From Bacillus sp. SD088 (GTDB lineage: Bacteria > Bacillota > Bacilli > Bacillales > Bacillaceae_C): 64,000 bases of DNA. The notes under the pieces were generated by a model. It was not told where the DNA came from. It searched no databases and saw only the letters and a program-made list of their open reading frames with translations. Both the position numbers and the translations under genes were made by a program. This document shows, piece by piece, positions 26,401-34,395 of the stretch; the first letter of the stretch is position 1; every line of letters begins with the position of its first letter. The DNA is taken from the NCBI RefSeq assembly GCF_017355205.1, contig NZ_JADIJK010000005.1, positions 124,001 through 188,000 on the forward strand, written 5' to 3'.

Positions 26401-29155
26401 TAACGTAGAGGGCTACTCTACTAAGATTAAGGGCCTAGATATTACTAACAGCTATACACCAGAACAAATTAGTATTAATGTTTCTAAAGCATGGGAAGAT
26501 GCTAATGACCAAGATGGGGTTCGTCCAGACGCAATTACAGTGAAATTACTTGCAGATGGAGAAGAAATTGATTCTGTAGAATTAAATGAATCCAACAATT
26601 GGCAAGCAGACTTTACTGAGCTAGATAAATTTAAAAACGGTGAATTAATCGATTATACGGTGGAAGAAGTAGCCGTTGATGGTTATGAAACAGAAACAGC
26701 AGGAAATCCTGCGGACGGCTACGTGATTACCAACAGCTATGAGCCAGAGCTAATTGATTTAGAAGGAACGAAAACATGGGAAGATGCCGATAATCAAGAT
26801 GGCAAACGTCCAGAGTCGATCACTGTTCGTCTATTAGCAAATGGTGAGGAAGTAGCTTCCGTTGATGTAAATGAAGAAACGGAATGGAGCTTCGCCTTTA
26901 CGGATCTTCCGAAATTCGAGAATGGGGAAGAAGTACATTACACCATTCAAGAAGATAATGTAGAAGATTATTCTACTGAAATTCATGGTCTGGATATTAC
27001 CAACAGCTATACACCAAAACAAACGAGTATCAATATAGTCAAGGTATGGAAAGATGCGAATAACCAGGACGGTACACGCCCAGACGCGATTACAGTAAAA
27101 TTACTTGCTGATGGTAAAGAAACAGATCAGGAATTAACTTTAACCGAAGCGAATAATTGGCAGGGAGATTTTATTGAATTAGATGTCTATGCAAATGGAG
27201 AAGAAATTCAATACAGCGTTGAAGAAGTAGCTGTAGAAGGGTACGAAACTGAAACCGCAGGAAACTCTGTGGATGGTTACGTGATTACCAATACGCATGA
27301 ACCAGAGCTAATTGATTTAGAAGGAACAAAAACATGGGATGACGCTGATAATCAAGATGGCAAACGTCCGGAGTCCATTACTGTTCGCTTAATAGCAAAT
27401 GGTAACGAAGTAAATGCTGTTGAAGCTTCAGAGGAATCTGCTTGGAGCTACTCATTTACTAATCTACCAAAATTCGAGAATGGGGAAGAAATACATTACA
27501 CCATTCAAGAAGATAACGTAGAAGACTATTCTGCTAAGATTAATGGCCTGGATATTATCAACAGCTATACACCAGAACAAACAAGTATCAATGTAGTCAA
27601 AGCATGGGAGGATGCGAACAACCAGGATGGTGCACGCCCAGACGCGATTACAGTAAAATTACTTGCAGATGGTGAAGAAACAGGTCAGGAATTAACTTTA
27701 AATGAAGCAAATAACTGGCAGGGAGATTTTACTGAATTAGATGTCTATGCTGGTGGAGAAGAAATTCAATACAGCATTGAAGAAGTAGCTGTAGAAGGGT
27801 ACGAAACTGAAACAGCAGGAAACTCTGCGGATGGTTATGTCATTACCAATACGCATGAACCAAAGCTAATTAATTTAGAAGGAACGAAAACATGGGAAGA
27901 TGCCGATAATCAAGACGGCAAACGCCCAGAGTCCATTACGGTTCGCTTATTAGCAAATGGTAATGAAATAGATAATGTTGAAGTTTCTGAGGAATCTGAT
28001 TGGAACTACTCATTTACTGATCTACCAAAATTCGAGAATGGAGAAGAAATTAACTACACCATTCAAGAAGATAATGTAGAAGGGTACTCTGCCGAAATTG
28101 ATGGTCTGGATATTACCAACAGCTATACGCCTGATCAAACCTGTATCAATGTTGTAAAAACCTGGAATGATGCAAATAATCAAGGTGGTAACCGCCCAGA
28201 TTCCATTACAGTGAAGCTATTGGCAAATGGTGAAGAAACAGGTAAGAAAGTTATCCTGAGCGAGAATACTAACTGGCAGGCAGATTTCACCGACTTGGAT
28301 GTATACGCAGATGGTAACCTAATTGAATATACTCTTGAAGAAGAGGACGTTCCAAATTATGAAAGTAATGTAAGAACCGATGAAAAGAATCCATATAACT
28401 TCATAGTGACAAACAATTATGATCCAGCCAAAGTAAGTGTCGGTGACTATGTATGGTTTGACAAAAACAAAGATGGTCTGCAAGACGAAACCGATGTTCC
28501 GCTAAAAGGAGTCGTCTTAACGATTGAAGATAAAGAAGGCAACCCAGTAACGGATGTCTACGGAAATCCAGTAGGTCCAACGACAACGGATAAAAATGGA
28601 TACTATATCTTTGAAAATCTGCCAATCGACAATACGTATACAGTACGAATTGATCGTGAAGCATCCAAAGAAGCATTGAAAGGATATGTACCAACCTTGG
28701 AAGAAGTAGGCGATGATAATTCCATAGATTCATCAACATGGGAAGCAACCTCTCGTCACTTAACAAAAGACGGCGATCATGATCCAACATTAGACTTTGG
28801 TTTTGTAAAAGCAGAATCAGGAGAAGATCCAGGTAAAGATCCAGGTAAAGATCCAGGTAAAGACCCAGGAGAAGATCCGGGTAAAGACCCAGGAGAAGAT
28901 CCAGGAAAAGATCCGGGAGAAGATCCGGGTAAAGACCCAGGAAAAGATCCAGGAAAAGATCCAGGTAAAGGGTCGCAAGAAGTACCAGGTAAAACTGATC
29001 CAAGTGATTCTGAAGGAACAGATGAAAATAATGGTGGAACATTGCCAGACACTGCAACATCTATGTTTAACATACTGCTTATTGGCTTAGGCATACTGGC
29101 AGCTGGTGGAATCTTATTGATTGTCAGTCGCTTCCGTAAACCTTCGTCTAACTAG
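20432..29155 (+). CDS. Giant LPXTG-type adhesin with collagen-binding-like and Cna-B repeats
   Basis: 2907 residues from TTG 20432 after AAAGGAGGAAAG. Order: signal peptide 1-35; Glu/Lys-rich low-complexity region about 137-236; adhesive Ig-like domain about 245-395; six collagen-binding-like beta domains about 400-1255 (recurring ITWTIDV...DxIPDGL pattern); a SpaA-like domain (LPLRTYYLVEEEAPTGYVL) about 1265-1363; 14 Cna-B domains about 1365-2665; one SdrD-B domain (SVGDYVWFDKNKDGLQDE); Asp-Pro-Gly-Lys/Glu repeats about 2799-2850; sorting signal LPDTA at 2871-2875, hydrophobic stretch and basic tail. A sortase must act from elsewhere, as none is in the window. The upstream kinase and SARP regulator probably control it. 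Confidence 0.93.
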   Translation: MKRRAKRVSIFMIFLLVMQSIVAGFVPLQATYAEENTNHTFFDFEGITESSFSQEDSDGFLNIDWSLAEYDLEKVDQPIDFQSPVALIKQKGTLSLEEGAVDIASFETTENMIRVTFHAAALEHPEAKGTLKLQVPLQEEVVEGDAGEEESLEADNPADEGDKEATKEKVAEEKGTEEVAGEEAAEEEGNEEAVEEEAAEEKGTKEVVEKEAAEEKGTEEEGTKEAEEDEGTEKKDNATSAASDVGSQAELGNIFTFESLTIDGQTIEDGDIISITEGTIANLRFNWHTQGLNAKAGDTAEIGLSDAFKTVTTPVQDLMVEGTKVGTYHVEEGVLKFVFTEGIETSDVQNGFVNLGLEFNIDKFRENIEQEIPFNDGHENNITVIARPNIEHSGIEKEGHPDTEHDAREITWTIDVINTNDDEISEATLADNIPDGLGEARDFVIHKLNIGFDGDISEGDDVTSTLNPSEFPIDLGKIAPFNGYRIQYTTTIENYAAGSFTNDATFKYGEESLPAKATVGGLTRSNPIEKDGWQVGDSDVIHWQIDVNKNGSLISEAIVEDSLPDGLTIDPASIEVVRITQNGGNWVEGDVYGGSFTEFPINLGALGQDDAYRIKFKTDVDWSEVNNSEYKKENGFQNEATLKDGEDELNSDDATVNIVRDPVLRKEGVSNVDYENKTVSWTIHVNEAGHPIGNVVLTDLIPEGLAISEGDIKITDEEGNAYTPVDISLDPDAEGGTAVVINLGDVGTHKLKVEYTTEITDFTKNNFNNGVGMTGDGVGEAGENSNAEIKPAANTYGKSFRGIDYNAKTINWQLNVNPRREAIDSLVIEDTFPNKGMILLPDSVKVNHAGDELVEGTDYTLAPRMEDGETGYHKGFTITLLDNALPLDGGQLVVNYTTSYDPQHEVGGHTLDSHVRDGEQDKVYRNRAHFEGETVNGNPIDETRNADTTVREDSWNSGKKEGQLIHVDGEGNQGNGWASGSERKIAWQLYTNYQEQNLGTGVTITDTLAYAGNIDEGSLKVSVYNVKPDGTTVITGPVLNPDNYSVDVDGDEFTITFNNEVTERYVIEFTTSVPDISKQSYTNNAIVKVGDVEYPYSATLNYGQHKDFLKKGAIGLDGNRVFTGDEVEWKATINESLSIIQNAVITDTISAGHIYKEGSLEVFRSQDQENALKEGTDYKLEVVAVTDENDEPTGETKLVIDIDETLKDTLVLQYTTVVTETDGDIGNRISLDGTAIDQQVVESSKLNARQFSDAGGEWAPNRGALKVAKVDEEEEKVIANNETSFTLWYDLNGERVQYTQEEAFTTVDGVLEIGNLPLRTYYLVEEEAPTGYVLSEEEIEIVVDKAYGNNEENIVSITFENTKEKIDITGTKVWEGGPKPTIELQLHRDGEPYGDPVELKDGETEYTWSDLDKTDIDGNEYVYTVDEVEVPDNYEKTISEDGLTITNTFAAGETSINVAKVWKDAENQDGIRPEAITVILLENGEETEQSLVLNESNNWEGTFTELPVIDQTGKDIAYTVKEVAVDGYETETAGSSENGYVITNTHAPELIDLEGTKTWDDADNQDGKRPESITIRLLANGEEAASVDVTEETEWSFAFTDLPKFENGEEINYTIQEDNVEDYSAEINGLDITNSYTPEQTSINVVKAWEDANDQDGARPDAITVKLLADGKETGQELILNEANNWQGDFAELAVYSDGEEIQYSIEEIAVEGYETEIAGTPADGYVITNTHEPALIDLEGTKTWADADNQDGKRPESITVRLLANGNEIDNVEVSEESDWSYSFTNLPKFENREEIHYTIQEDNVEDYSAEINGLDITNSYTPEQTSINVVKAWEDANDQDGARPDAITVKLLADGEETGRELTLNEANNWQGDFIELAVYANGEEIQYSIEEVAVEGYETETAGTSADGYVITNTHEPALIDLEGTKTWDDGDNQDGKRPESITVRLLANGNEVEVVEVSEESDWSYSFTNLPKFENGEEIHYTIQEDNVEGYSTKIKGLDITNSYTPEQISINVSKAWEDANDQDGVRPDAITVKLLADGEEIDSVELNESNNWQADFTELDKFKNGELIDYTVEEVAVDGYETETAGNPADGYVITNSYEPELIDLEGTKTWEDADNQDGKRPESITVRLLANGEEVASVDVNEETEWSFAFTDLPKFENGEEVHYTIQEDNVEDYSTEIHGLDITNSYTPKQTSINIVKVWKDANNQDGTRPDAITVKLLADGKETDQELTLTEANNWQGDFIELDVYANGEEIQYSVEEVAVEGYETETAGNSVDGYVITNTHEPELIDLEGTKTWDDADNQDGKRPESITVRLIANGNEVNAVEASEESAWSYSFTNLPKFENGEEIHYTIQEDNVEDYSAKINGLDIINSYTPEQTSINVVKAWEDANNQDGARPDAITVKLLADGEETGQELTLNEANNWQGDFTELDVYAGGEEIQYSIEEVAVEGYETETAGNSADGYVITNTHEPKLINLEGTKTWEDADNQDGKRPESITVRLLANGNEIDNVEVSEESDWNYSFTDLPKFENGEEINYTIQEDNVEGYSAEIDGLDITNSYTPDQTCINVVKTWNDANNQGGNRPDSITVKLLANGEETGKKVILSENTNWQADFTDLDVYADGNLIEYTLEEEDVPNYESNVRTDEKNPYNFIVTNNYDPAKVSVGDYVWFDKNKDGLQDETDVPLKGVVLTIEDKEGNPVTDVYGNPVGPTTTDKNGYYIFENLPIDNTYTVRIDREASKEALKGYVPTLEEVGDDNSIDSSTWEATSRHLTKDGDHDPTLDFGFVKAESGEDPGKDPGKDPGKDPGEDPGKDPGEDPGKDPGEDPGKDPGKDPGKDPGKGSQEVPGKTDPSDSEGTDENNGGTLPDTATSMFNILLIGLGILAAGGILLIVSRFRKPSSN
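24790..28430 (+). repeat. Alternating Cna-B repeats inside the adhesin gene
   Basis: Two repeat types alternate: A (SINVVKAWEDANDQDG...) and B (DLEGTKTWDDADNQDG...). Type A units start near 24793, 25351, 25908, 26470, 27023, 27579 and 28140, so the A+B super-unit is about 557 bp, or 186 residues. Six full super-units plus a last A are present. Each unit keeps a Lys in the first strand (VKAW or TKTW), a Glu in YSIEE or YTIQE and an Asn in ITNTH or ITNSY, the triad that forms the internal isopeptide bond. One B unit has LDIINSY but keeps the Asn. Confidence 0.88.
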
Positions 29156-29172
29156 ATAGAACAGATTTATTT

Positions 29173-29215
29173 AAAAGAGAGGTCATTACCAATAATAGGT
29201 AATGGCCTCTCTTTT
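29173..29215 (+). terminator. Strong terminator of the adhesin gene
   Basis: AAAAGAGAGGTCATTACC pairs with GGTAATGGCCTCTCTTTT around AATAATA, a 17-bp stem with a single mismatch ending in T-rich sequence, 20 bp after the stop. Confidence 0.9.
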
Positions 29216-29592
29216 GTATCTTAAAATATAGATTGGCTGGAAAGCCCTAACTAAAGAACCGTCGATTTTTTTGACAAGGCAGATGTCGGGTCTCTCCAAA
29301 CTCGCTGCGTAAGCACTTTTCCTATACAATTGGGATATATACAATGCAAACAGGACGGGAAAACAAAATTACCCTATTTCAAAAGAGAAAGATACAATAT
29401 AGGAGTTTTTGAATGTCAACGTACTTCCAAACGTCCATCCTCAATAAGCCCTTGATAGATGAAGGAAATACTATATATGCTCATGTCTAAGTAGCAAAAA
29501 CATATTGGAAATAATATATAGAAGAGTAGGTTCTATGTATAATTTTTTAGTTGTCAATTGATTGGCAAGTTGAAGAAGAGGAGGAAATATCA
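29216..29592. other. Intergenic region before the dioxygenase gene
   Basis: About 375 bp. I see no gene, repeat or clear operator. The promoter of the dioxygenase should lie near 29500-29560, where AT-rich TATATAGAA and TATGTATAA occur. Confidence 0.35.
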
Positions 29593-30540
29593 ATGTATAA
29601 AATTCCAGGACATCATCATATTTCAATGATTACAAAAAACGCAAATCAAAATAATCACTTTTACCGACATGTGCTTGGGTTGCGTCGTGTGAAAGTGACG
29701 GTGAACCAAGATGATCCTTCGATGTATCATTTATTTTATGGAGATAAAACAGGAAGCCCAGGTACTGAGCTAACATTTTTTGAAATTCCTTTAGCAGGGA
29801 GCACATATCCTGGGACAAATGCAATTACTAGAATCGGATTGCTTGTCCCATCAGAAGATAGTCTTCATTATTGGAAAGCTAGGTTTGAGGAGCTCGGTGT
29901 AGCTCATAGTGGAATCACAATGTATGCCGATCGTCCTGCCTTGAAATTTGAGGATCCTGACAGGCTTCGTTTGGTGTTGCTCGTTTCAAACGGAGAAAAA
30001 GTAAAGCACTGGGAAACTTGGGAAAAGTCTGACGTTCCAGAAGAGCATCAGATTCAAGGAATGGGTTCTGTGGAAATGACGGTGCGTAGGCTTGAAAAAA
30101 TGGCAAGCACCCTTAAGGACATGTTTGGTTATATAGAGGTTAGCCGAAGTGAAAGAGAAGCGATTTTCCAGTCAGTTGAAGGAGAAATCTTTGGAGAAAT
30201 CGTCGTGAAGTATATGGATGGCCCTTCAGAAAAACCTGGTCGTGGCAGTATTCATCATTTAGCTATTCGTGTGAAAAATGATGCAGAGCTTGAGTTTTGG
30301 GATGAACAAGTGAAAAAAAGAGGTTTCCATTCTTCAGGGATTGTTGACCGTTTCTACTTCAAGAGTTTGTATTTCCGTGAGTCAAATGGTATTCTGTTTG
30401 AAATTGCAACAGATGGACCAGGATTTACCGTTGACGGAAATGTGGACCATTTAGGAGAGAAACTAGACTTACCGCCATTTTTGGAGGAGAAGCGAGTAGA
30501 AATTGAAGCCAAGCTCACTCCTATTGAAGAGACGGAATGA
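29593..30540 (+). CDS. Ring-cleaving dioxygenase, MhqO/MhqA-like VOC protein
   Basis: 315 residues from ATG 29593 after GAAGAGGAGGAAATATC; the longer frame from 29551 has no better site. It has two tandem vicinal-oxygen-chelate modules. The first begins IPGHHHISMITKNANQNNHF with the metal-binding His and ends with DPDRLRLVLL. The second has GRGSIHHLAIRV (metal His) and FRESNGILFEIATDGPGF (metal Glu). B. subtilis MhqA/MhqO (YkcA/YdfO) are quinone- and catechol-stress enzymes under MarR-type control. An HxlR/YodB-like regulator is in this window, but 13 kb away. Confidence 0.87.
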   Translation: MYKIPGHHHISMITKNANQNNHFYRHVLGLRRVKVTVNQDDPSMYHLFYGDKTGSPGTELTFFEIPLAGSTYPGTNAITRIGLLVPSEDSLHYWKARFEELGVAHSGITMYADRPALKFEDPDRLRLVLLVSNGEKVKHWETWEKSDVPEEHQIQGMGSVEMTVRRLEKMASTLKDMFGYIEVSRSEREAIFQSVEGEIFGEIVVKYMDGPSEKPGRGSIHHLAIRVKNDAELEFWDEQVKKRGFHSSGIVDRFYFKSLYFRESNGILFEIATDGPGFTVDGNVDHLGEKLDLPPFLEEKRVEIEAKLTPIEETE

Positions 30541-30627
30541 AAGATAACAGTAACAAGAACAAAGGATATTCAATATGGTATGGTAGTATTCTCCATCACC
30601 TCCCCAATCGGTTTTACCATCCAAATT

Positions 30628-30660
30628 AAGACTGGATCCAATACAATCCCAGTCTTTTTC
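30628..30660 (+). terminator. Terminator after the dioxygenase gene
   Basis: AAGACTGG (30628-30635) pairs with CCAGTCTT (30649-30656), followed by TTT. The sequence AGACTGGATCCAATA is shared with the terminator at 61934. The rest of the gap to 30926 holds a second weak hairpin (AGCAGA/TCTGCT near 30850) and no gene. Confidence 0.75.
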
Positions 30661-30926
30661 TTTGTGCTTGGTGTAGGAACTATTAGCCAAGTGAAAGGGT
30701 GTCGGGGTGATGCTAAGATAACTTTTAGCAGAAAAATCACATCGGAAGTATCTCGATTATACTAGCAGGCTGAAATCAATAGGATTCAGTCTTTTTGTAT
30801 TGATCAATACTCTTGTGATACTATTGTCAATGAAATAATAAAGCGAAGCAGAGGACAGATCTGCTTTTTAATTTACGGATAAGGCTTTTGCCTGTTATCC
30901 ATAGATGAGAGGATTAGAGTGGGAAG

Positions 30927-31898
30927 ATGAAAGAAAATTTTTGGCGTGATTTACCAAGACCATTTTTTGTGCTGGCACCGATGGAAGATGTGACGGATGT
31001 TGTTTTTCGCCATGTAGTAAGCGAAGCAGCTCGTCCTGATGTGTTTTTTACAGAGTTTACAAACTCGGAAAGCTATTGCCATCCAGAGGGGCATCGTAGC
31101 GTGCGTGGCCGCTTGACTTTTACAGAGGATGAACAACCAATTGTAGCCCATATTTGGGGAGATAAGCCTGAGTATATTCGGCAAATGAGTAAGGGTGTAG
31201 CAAAACAAGGGTTTAAGGGTGTGGACATTAATATGGGATGTCCTGTGCCTAATGTAGCACAGAATGGGAAGGGCTCTGGTCTTATTCGTCGACCGGATGT
31301 TGCGGCAGAGCTAATACAGGCAGCTAAAGCTGGAGAAGTGCCCGTAAGTGTAAAGACAAGACTCGGCTATACAGATGTAGAGGAATGGCAAGGATGGCTG
31401 ACACACATATTGAAACAAGATATTGCGAATCTTTCCATTCACTTACGTACTAGAGCAGAAATGAGCAAAGTTGATGCCCATTGGGAACTGATCCCGGAGA
31501 TAAAGAAACTTCGTGATCATGTTGCACCAGATACATTGCTAACGATTAATGGAGATATTCCTGACCGTCAAACAGGTTTGAGTCTTGCCCGTCAATACGG
31601 TATTGATGGTGTAATGATTGGACGGGGTATTTTTACCAATCCATTTGCGTTTGAAAAAGAAGCGAGAGAGCATAACAGTCAGGAATTGCTTGTTCTCTTA
31701 AGGTCCCATCTAAATCTTTATGATAAATACTCCAAAATAGAGCCGCGTTCATTCAAGGCATTGCATCGCTTTTTTAAGATATATGTACGTGGTTTTCGAG
31801 GAGCAAGCGAATTAAGAAACCAATTGATGGGCACGGAATCAACTGATGAGGTACGTGTTATGCTCGATAGCTTTGAGGAAAAGAATGATGATAGATAA
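30927..31898 (+). CDS. tRNA-dihydrouridine synthase family protein
   Basis: 323 residues. The Dus TIM-barrel motifs are visible: [16 protein letters not shown] at the FMN-binding N-terminus, [25 protein letters not shown] with the catalytic Cys in [16 protein letters not shown] (conserved Lys and Arg), SIHLRTR and [14 protein letters not shown]. It reduces uridine to dihydrouridine in tRNA with FMN and NADPH. Other Bacillaceae have DusB-type genes near lysS or folate genes; this one is isolated and of a different subgroup, so it may be an accessory copy. The start follows GAGTGGGAAG. Confidence 0.88.
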   Translation: MKENFWRDLPRPFFVLAPMEDVTDVVFRHVVSEAARPDVFFTEFTNSESYCHPEGHRSVRGRLTFTEDEQPIVAHIWGDKPEYIRQMSKGVAKQGFKGVDINMGCPVPNVAQNGKGSGLIRRPDVAAELIQAAKAGEVPVSVKTRLGYTDVEEWQGWLTHILKQDIANLSIHLRTRAEMSKVDAHWELIPEIKKLRDHVAPDTLLTINGDIPDRQTGLSLARQYGIDGVMIGRGIFTNPFAFEKEAREHNSQELLVLLRSHLNLYDKYSKIEPRSFKALHRFFKIYVRGFRGASELRNQLMGTESTDEVRVMLDSFEEKNDDR

Positions 31899-31924
31899 AT
31901 GCAAGATAAAAAATAGTAACTCAG

Positions 31925-31957
31925 GAGTGGAGCCAATTGGTCTTCACTCTTTTTTCT
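31925..31957 (+). terminator. Terminator after the dus gene
   Basis: GAGTGGAG (31925-31932) pairs with CTTCACTC (31942-31949) with one mismatch, then TTTTTTC. Confidence 0.75.
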
Positions 31958-31972
31958 TTAGGAAGGCTAGAT

Positions 31973-32055
31973 TTTTAACGGCAGGGGTAGAAGTCCCTTT
32001 CCTCGAAACCTGAGGTATAGGTGGGGGATGAATGCTTGTTTGCCGTCATATCGGC
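31973..32055 (+). mobile_element. Partial IS200/IS605-like end, copy 3
   Basis: TTTTTAACGGCAGGGG at the left and TAGGTGGGGGATGAATG...TTTGCCGT at the right resemble the left hairpin of the elements at 9193 and 51647 (TTAACGGGCAG, AGGTGGGGGAT and TGCCCGT). The second hairpin is missing. It is a decayed or truncated copy. Confidence 0.45.
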
Positions 32056-32088
32056 TGGCGTCTAAATGAGATATTCTTTCAAAGGTTA

Positions 32089-32135
32089 TTGACCTTTTAG
32101 GTAAATGTAAATATAATGAATTTAACCTGTTAGGT
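32089..32135 (+). promoter_or_regulatory. TetR promoter with two operator palindromes
   Basis: TTGACC (32089-32094), 17 bp, then TATAAT (32112-32117) form a near-consensus sigma-A promoter. ACCTTTTAGGT (32092-32102) overlaps the -35 and ACCTGTTAGGT (32125-32135) lies at the transcription start. Such paired ACCTnnnAGGT palindromes are typical TetR-family operators and imply autorepression by the gene at 32157. Confidence 0.8.
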
Positions 32136-32156
32136 AAATAATGAAAAGGTGATACT

Positions 32157-32780
32157 ATGCATTCAAAAATTATGAACCTGGAATCCAAAAGAAAAGAGGC
32201 TATTTTAAATGCGGCATTAAAAGAATTTGCCACAAAAGGGTTTGATAATGCTTCAACAAATGTGATTGCAAAAGAGGCAGGAATTTCAAAGGGTTTAATG
32301 TTTCATTATGTAAATAGCAAAAAAGACCTTTTTCTATTCCTTTATGATTACTGTACGAAGTTGATTAACGAAGAATATCTCGATTTAATGAATTTTGATG
32401 AACAGGATATTTTTGAAAAACTGCGCCAATCTTATCTGCTCCAGCTTGAATTGATACAAAAGCATCCTTGGATTTTCGAATTTATTAATCTTTCTTCTGC
32501 TACGAAGTCTGATGAAGTGAATAGGGAGCTGGATAAAAGGACTAGTGAGAAACTATCTTCATGCCATGAGACATTGTTTGATACTGTGGATAAGTCTAAA
32601 TTCAGAGAAGGATTAGACATTGAAAAATCGAAGCAGCTTATTTTATGGTCAAATGTTGGTTTTACAAGCCAGATATTAGATGGGATGAGGAATACGAAAT
32701 CTTCTGAATTAAATTATGATCATATTCTCGCAGAACTGGATGGCTACCTTGATGAACTAAGGAAAGTTTTTTATAAATAA
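32157..32780 (+). CDS. TetR-family transcriptional repressor
   Basis: 207 residues. The N-terminal helix-turn-helix reads RKEAILNAALKEFATKGFDNA and contains STNVIAKEAGISKGLMFHYVNSKKDLF, the TetR signature. The rest is a helical ligand-binding domain. The start follows AAAAGGTGATACT. Two operator palindromes overlap its promoter. The methyltransferase gene 107 bp downstream could be its target or partner, but has its own spacing. The ligand is unknown. Confidence 0.9.
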   Translation: MHSKIMNLESKRKEAILNAALKEFATKGFDNASTNVIAKEAGISKGLMFHYVNSKKDLFLFLYDYCTKLINEEYLDLMNFDEQDIFEKLRQSYLLQLELIQKHPWIFEFINLSSATKSDEVNRELDKRTSEKLSSCHETLFDTVDKSKFREGLDIEKSKQLILWSNVGFTSQILDGMRNTKSSELNYDHILAELDGYLDELRKVFYK

Positions 32781-32887
32781 CTTTAGCAATCTTGGACTTG
32801 TAGTTGTACAGCATGATATTGGAAATTATAGGACAGATTTTGCTAAGTAAAGATACGGTTTAAATAAATCGAAAAACGAGGGTTAAT

Positions 32888-33490
32888 ATGAACCGACAAT
32901 CATTAATCAAAAAGTTTGATAAGCAGGCAGAAAAATATGATAAACGACGAAGACATGATCAATTGTATGCGTTTCGCCAACGAATTTTTCAAGAAGCAGA
33001 GGGAAATGTTTTAGAGGTAGCTATTGGTTCTGGACTTAATTTTCCTTGCTATAGTAAAGATATTGAATTGACAGGGGTGGATTTTAGTCATGAAATGTTG
33101 AAAACAGCAGAGCGAGCGGCAAAGGATTATCCTTTTCAAACCACACTTGTCCAAAAAGATGTTGAAATGGTTGAATTTGATGAGAACAGCTTTGACACCA
33201 TTATATCTTCTACTAGTTTTTGTGCTTATCAAGAACCAGTCGCTGTCTTAAATAAATTTCAAAAATGGTGTAAGCCAGAAGGGAAAATTCTCTTGTTGGA
33301 GCATGGGATTAGTACTAATAAATTTTTGGCAGGAATGCAGAAAATGGTGGATCCGCTGGCCTTAAGGGTTGCAGGGTGTCATCAGAACAGAAATATATCT
33401 GCTATTGTAGCAAAGTCTAATGTAGAGCCTATTAGAGAGGAGCGTTACTTGGCAGGTTCGTTATATTTGATATGGGCAAAACCAGGTTAA
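32888..33490 (+). CDS. Class I SAM-dependent methyltransferase
   Basis: 200 residues. Motif I is VLEVAIGSGLNFPCY, motif II ELTGVDFSHEMLKTAE, then FDTIISSTSFCAYQEP and a CKPEGKILLLEHG segment (motif III). This is the UbiE/phospholipid N-methyltransferase-like group (pfam Methyltransf_11). The GSGLNFPCY form is seen in small-molecule methylases that often accompany TetR regulators. The start follows AACGAGGGTTAAT. Substrate unknown. Confidence 0.85.
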   Translation: MNRQSLIKKFDKQAEKYDKRRRHDQLYAFRQRIFQEAEGNVLEVAIGSGLNFPCYSKDIELTGVDFSHEMLKTAERAAKDYPFQTTLVQKDVEMVEFDENSFDTIISSTSFCAYQEPVAVLNKFQKWCKPEGKILLLEHGISTNKFLAGMQKMVDPLALRVAGCHQNRNISAIVAKSNVEPIREERYLAGSLYLIWAKPG

Positions 33491-33580
33491 TAAAGTGTAT
33501 AAATAAAAAAGAGAAATGGTTTTATAATGAATAAAGGGAGTATGAATGCGGCCTATTGTTCCACTCAATCGGTTTTTTTA

Positions 33581-33609
33581 TTGACTGAATGTTCATTCGA
33601 TGATAAAAT
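33581..33609 (+). promoter_or_regulatory. Promoter with a TetR-type operator in the spacer
   Basis: TTGACT (33581-33586), 17 bp, TAAAAT (33604-33609). The spacer contains the exact palindrome GAATG-TT-CATTC (33587-33598), as in many TetR operators. The regulated unit is the hydrolase at 33646 and the TetR gene at 34392. Confidence 0.75.
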
Positions 33610-33645
33610 GATCCTCAATATTAAAAGAATATGGAGGAGATTCCA

Positions 33646-34395
33646 ATGGATTTGTATTATGAAATACATGGTAAAGGGAAACCTATCGTTCTTCTTCACA
33701 GTGGTGGCGCGGACTTACGGGACTGGACATTTGTAGCACCTCTTTTAGCCAAAGATCATATGGTAGTTAGTTATGATGGGTATGGTGCAGGGAAATCGCC
33801 AGATCCAGTAGGAGATGTTAATTGTGTAGAAGATTTGAAGGAGCTCCTTGATCATCTGAATATTCACAAGGCCGTATTGATCGGACATTCTATGGGTGGC
33901 CAGGTTGCTATAGACTTTTCATTAGAATATCCTCAATATGTATCGGAATTGGTTTTAATTGCACCGGCATTGACAGGGTTTAACTATTCTCCGGAGTTTG
34001 GAGACTACATGAATAAAGTAAATGCTGCTGCGCCCGACATTAATAAAATGATTGAGATTTCACAAAGTGCCCCTTCATATCGTGTTGTTCAGACTAGCCC
34101 CCATAAAGAGCTTGCCGAAGAAATGCTTCGACACCATATTAAACGGTCATTTAATTGGCCAGCTTTTGAATTGATTTGGACGAATCCGCCTGCAAGTGAA
34201 AGGTTGGGTGATCTGAATTTGAAAACTTTGTATATAATTGGTACAGAGGAATTACCTGATAACCTTCGTGTTGCTGACTGCTTTCGAAAACAGACAGATG
34301 CTCATATTGTTGAACTTTCTGATGCGGATCATATGCTTACACTAACGCATCCTGAAGTTTTGTGTCGTCATATAAATGAATTTTTGGAGGAATGA
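33646..34395 (+). CDS. Alpha/beta hydrolase
   Basis: 249 residues from ATG 33646 after GGAGGAGATTCCA. The fold markers are PIVLLHSGGADLRDW (oxyanion loop), VVSYDGYGAGKSPDP, and LIGHSMGGQVAI with the nucleophile Ser in GHSMGG. A late TLYIIGTEELPDN strand and an ELSDADHMLTLTHPE segment supply Asp/Glu and His. It belongs to the lactonase/esterase-like group. It overlaps the TetR gene by four bases (ATGA), so the TetR probably controls this hydrolase and the substrate may be the inducer. Confidence 0.87.
   Translation: MDLYYEIHGKGKPIVLLHSGGADLRDWTFVAPLLAKDHMVVSYDGYGAGKSPDPVGDVNCVEDLKELLDHLNIHKAVLIGHSMGGQVAIDFSLEYPQYVSELVLIAPALTGFNYSPEFGDYMNKVNAAAPDINKMIEISQSAPSYRVVQTSPHKELAEEMLRHHIKRSFNWPAFELIWTNPPASERLGDLNLKTLYIIGTEELPDNLRVADCFRKQTDAHIVELSDADHMLTLTHPEVLCRHINEFLEE

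Noticed and set aside
20782-29094. Several long minus-strand open frames across the adhesin gene (for example 28401-29060)
   Set aside because: They mirror the low-complexity and repeated coding sequence of the plus strand and show no domain or ribosome site of their own.
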